Origin: Syntrophobacteria bacterium
Lineage (GTDB): Bacteria; Desulfobacterota; Syntrophobacteria; JARFUL01
Reading direction: 5' to 3'
DNA length: 5,888 nt
Assembly (NCBI GenBank): GCA_029289015.1
Contig: JARFUL010000221.1
Span: forward strand, 1 to 5,888
The translations under genes were made by a program, and so were the position numbers. This document shows positions 4,047-5,888 of the stretch, piece by piece. Under the pieces are notes generated by a model, which was given only the letters and a program-made list of their open reading frames with translations, did no database searches and was not told the DNA's origin. Position 1 is the first letter of the stretch. Each line of letters begins with the position of its first letter.

Positions 4047-5198
4047 TCAGACCTGCTCCTTCACCCCGATCGCGACCTTGTAGAGAATCGTGAGGATGAG
4101 GAACCCTATGCCCCAGATCCCGATGGTGATGCCCAGCTCGGGCCCGGTGGGTACGTACTCGATGTACTTCTCGAAGGGCGAGGGGATGAACCCCACCACC
4201 ACCAGAGCCAGCCCCTTCTCGATCCACAGGGATACGAACGTGGCCACACAGGCCACCGCGAGGGTGGTCTCGTTCTTGCGGGTGGACGGGTTGATGAGGA
4301 GGAACGCGGCCAAAAACGCCAGCACCACCGCGAACCAGATGATGGGCACCAGATTCCCCTTGCCCGCATGGCCTGCGAAGAGGTACGTCAGGCCGTGCAT
4401 GTGGCCGGGTATCTGGCTGTAGTACGCGGTAAAGCACTCCAGGCCCACGAAGAATATGGAGATGATCAACGCGTAGGTCACTATGTTGGCCAGCTTCTGG
4501 AGCGCCTCCTTGCCCGCGTCGAAGCTGGTGGTCTTCCTGAGGATCAGGCAGAGCAAAATCAAAAGGGCCGGGCCGGCCGCGAACGCGGAGCCCAGGAACC
4601 TGGCAGCCATGATCGCGGTGAGCCAGAAGTGCCTGCCGGGTAGCCCCGCGTAGAGAAACGCGGTTACCGTATGGATGGATATGGCCCAGGGTATGGAGAT
4701 GTATATCAGGGGCTTCACCCAGCTCGGCGGGTCCGTACCTTTGTGCTCAGCGCTGAGCACCATCCATCCTATTATGATGTTTAGGAACAGGTATATGTTG
4801 AGCACCACCATGTCCCAAAAGAGTATGGAGTTGAGGGTGGGGTGGAGCAGCACGTTGAGCATCCTCATGGGCCTTCCCAGGTCCACCAGGACGAAGAGCA
4901 GGCACATGGTAACAGCGGACACAGCCAGAAACTCGCCCAAGATGGTGATCTTGCCGAACTCCTTAACGTTGTGGAGGTAGTAGGGCAGAACCACCATGAC
5001 TGCTGAGGCCGCGACACCCACCAGGAAGGTGAGCTGTCCTATGTATATGCCCCAGGATACGTCCCGGTGCATCCCTGTGACCGTAAGGCCGTCCCTGAGC
5101 TGGAGCATGAACCCCGCGCCAGCCAGGCCCGCCACGGCAAGCAGGAATATCAAAAGATGAAAGTACCTCGGTCTTCCTGTCAGTGCCTTCTCAAGCAT
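4047..5198 (-). CDS. dsrP: DsrP, NrfD-like integral membrane subunit of DsrMKJOP
   Basis: DsrP is the polytopic subunit of the DsrMKJOP complex. It exchanges electrons between menaquinone and the periplasmic DsrO/DsrJ module during dissimilatory sulfite metabolism. The 383 residues fit the DsrP size. About ten hydrophobic segments are seen, roughly at 12-32, 48-74, 84-106, 122-148, 160-184, 190-216, 234-258, 282-302, 310-335 and 352-376. Stretches I recognise from DsrP include DVSWGIYIGQLTFLVGVAAS, VVLPYYLHNVKEFGKITILG, VKPLIYISIPWAISIHTVTA, FLYAGLPGR, and the end LTILYKVAIGVKEQV. The ATG at 5198 has GAGG 8 nt upstream, and this site overlaps the dsrO TAG, leaving an 11-nt gap. The two genes are therefore probably translationally linked. 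The order dsrO-dsrP is that of the canonical operon. No damage is seen in the frame. Confidence 0.95.
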   Translation of the reverse strand: MLEKALTGRPRYFHLLIFLLAVAGLAGAGFMLQLRDGLTVTGMHRDVSWGIYIGQLTFLVGVAASAVMVVLPYYLHNVKEFGKITILGEFLAVSAVTMCLLFVLVDLGRPMRMLNVLLHPTLNSILFWDMVVLNIYLFLNIIIGWMVLSAEHKGTDPPSWVKPLIYISIPWAISIHTVTAFLYAGLPGRHFWLTAIMAARFLGSAFAAGPALLILLCLILRKTTSFDAGKEALQKLANIVTYALIISIFFVGLECFTAYYSQIPGHMHGLTYLFAGHAGKGNLVPIIWFAVVLAFLAAFLLINPSTRKNETTLAVACVATFVSLWIEKGLALVVVGFIPSPFEKYIEYVPTGPELGITIGIWGIGFLILTILYKVAIGVKEQV

Positions 5199-5209
5199 GG
5201 TTCATACCT

Positions 5210-5848
5210 CTATAGCATATAGTAGACGTTGGGTTGCGTTCCTAAACCCGCTTTGCGCACAATCGCGTACTGCTTTTCGAGAACCTTGCTGGCATCGGAG
5301 TGGGGGTCTTCCAGGTCGCCGAAGAACAAACACTTCTCCTTGCACGCGACCACGCACGCGGGCAGCTCGCCAACCGCCAGCCTCTCTGCGCAGAAGTTGC
5401 ACTTCTCCACCACCCCCCTCACCCTGGTGGGGAACTTCCGGTTTATCTTCTTTATGTGGGGACGGGGGTCGGACCAGTTGAAGGACCTGGAGCCGTAGGG
5501 GCAGCCGGCCATGCAGTAGCGGCAGCCGATGCACCGGTGGAAGTCCATGAACACGATGCCGTCTTCCCGCTTGAAGGTGGCCTTGGTGGGGCAGACCCTC
5601 ACGCAGGGCGGCGTGGTGCAGTGGTTGCACATCATCATGAAGGGCCTCTTCTCCACCCCCGCAGGCACCTGGTTGTGCTGCTGCTCGGTGAAGGAGTGCT
5701 CATAGGTATCATGCCAGATCCACTTGATCTCCTCCGTCTTGTCGGGAATGTCGGGGACGTTGTGGGTGAGGTGGCAGGCCTGGACGCAGTCCACGCACCC
5801 CTCCTTGCACTTCTTGGTGTCCACAACCATGCCCCACTTTTTCCCCAC
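5210..5848 (-). CDS. dsrO: DsrO, periplasmic-type four-cluster iron-sulfur protein (N-terminus uncertain)
   Basis: DsrO is the ferredoxin-like subunit of DsrMKJOP, passing electrons between the DsrP quinone site and the trihaem cytochrome DsrJ. From the GTG at 5848 there are 212 residues. Sixteen Cys form four cluster motifs: C14/18/21/25 (CKEGCVDCVQACH), C74/77/82/86 (CNHCTTPPCVRVCP), C106/109/112/116 (CIGCRYCMAGCP) and C150/153/165/169. C173 is an extra. The DNVPDIP-like segment, FPTRVRGVVEKCNFCAERLA and the end LGTQPNVYYML are typical of DsrO. Known DsrO proteins carry an N-terminal Tat signal peptide, which is absent here. Upstream, the same frame reads 12 more codons with plausible DsrO sequence (VKPYSTALV before GKKWGMVVD) and then hits TAA at 5887-5885. 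Neither the GTG nor the ATG at 5830 has a good ribosome site. The real protein probably starts beyond the window and is interrupted by a frameshift. Confidence 0.9.
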   Translation of the reverse strand: MGKKWGMVVDTKKCKEGCVDCVQACHLTHNVPDIPDKTEEIKWIWHDTYEHSFTEQQHNQVPAGVEKRPFMMMCNHCTTPPCVRVCPTKATFKREDGIVFMDFHRCIGCRYCMAGCPYGSRSFNWSDPRPHIKKINRKFPTRVRGVVEKCNFCAERLAVGELPACVVACKEKCLFFGDLEDPHSDASKVLEKQYAIVRKAGLGTQPNVYYML

Positions 5849-5888
5849 CAGGGCCGTTGAATAGGGTTTTACCGATGCCGCCGTTTAC

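Noticed and set aside
3780..4643. 287-codon plus-strand open frame antisense to dsrP and the first ferredoxin
   Set aside because: It is a shadow of two clear minus-strand genes, with His/Asp/Glu/Arg-rich composition typical of reversed GC-rich coding DNA.
1..5888. CRISPR array, insertion sequence, integrase or attachment site
   Set aside because: No regularly spaced repeats, transposase-like protein or flanking inverted repeats with target duplications were seen.

Overview
The window looks like part of the chromosome of a GC-rich, Gram-negative anaerobe that uses dissimilatory sulfur metabolism, most likely a sulfate reducer of the Desulfobacterota type. Three things support this: the end of a dsrMKJOP operon (dsrO, dsrP), a periplasmic tetrahaem cytochrome c3, and an outer-membrane lipid transport (Mla) operon. 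The placement rests on recognising protein families by eye, not on a search.

Layout, left to right. (1) Positions 1-1979 hold a leftward mlaF-mlaE-mlaD operon: ATPase, permease and the start of the MCE substrate-binding subunit. It is driven by a near-consensus sigma70-type promoter (TTGACA, 17 nt, CATAAT) with a leader of about 15 nt. (2) Positions 1980-2744 contain no convincing protein gene. Within them, a minus-strand sigma54-type promoter (-24/-12, exact 10-nt spacing) at 2521-2537 faces a strong minus-strand intrinsic terminator at 2169-2202. Together they frame a possible structured noncoding RNA of about 340 nt. This is the most unusual signal in the window. (3) Positions 2745-3209 encode a secreted, extremely lysine-rich tetrahaem cytochrome c3 on the plus strand. 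Three intrinsic terminator structures lie between 3230 and 3388. (4) Positions 3417-5848 form a leftward cluster: dsrO, dsrP, then two paralogous small 2[4Fe-4S] ferredoxins.

How the genes fit together. DsrO (periplasmic-type iron-sulfur protein) and DsrP (NrfD-like quinone-interacting membrane protein) form the electron-transfer half of DsrMKJOP, which links the menaquinone pool to reduction of the DsrC trisulfide in the cytoplasm. Cytochrome c3 is the usual periplasmic electron carrier in sulfate reducers. The two ferredoxins have no signal peptide and could be the cytoplasmic carriers. The Mla genes appear to be an unrelated envelope-maintenance operon. The dsrO reading frame meets an in-frame stop close to the right edge, before any Tat signal peptide. 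This suggests a frameshift, a sequence error or a shortened protein.
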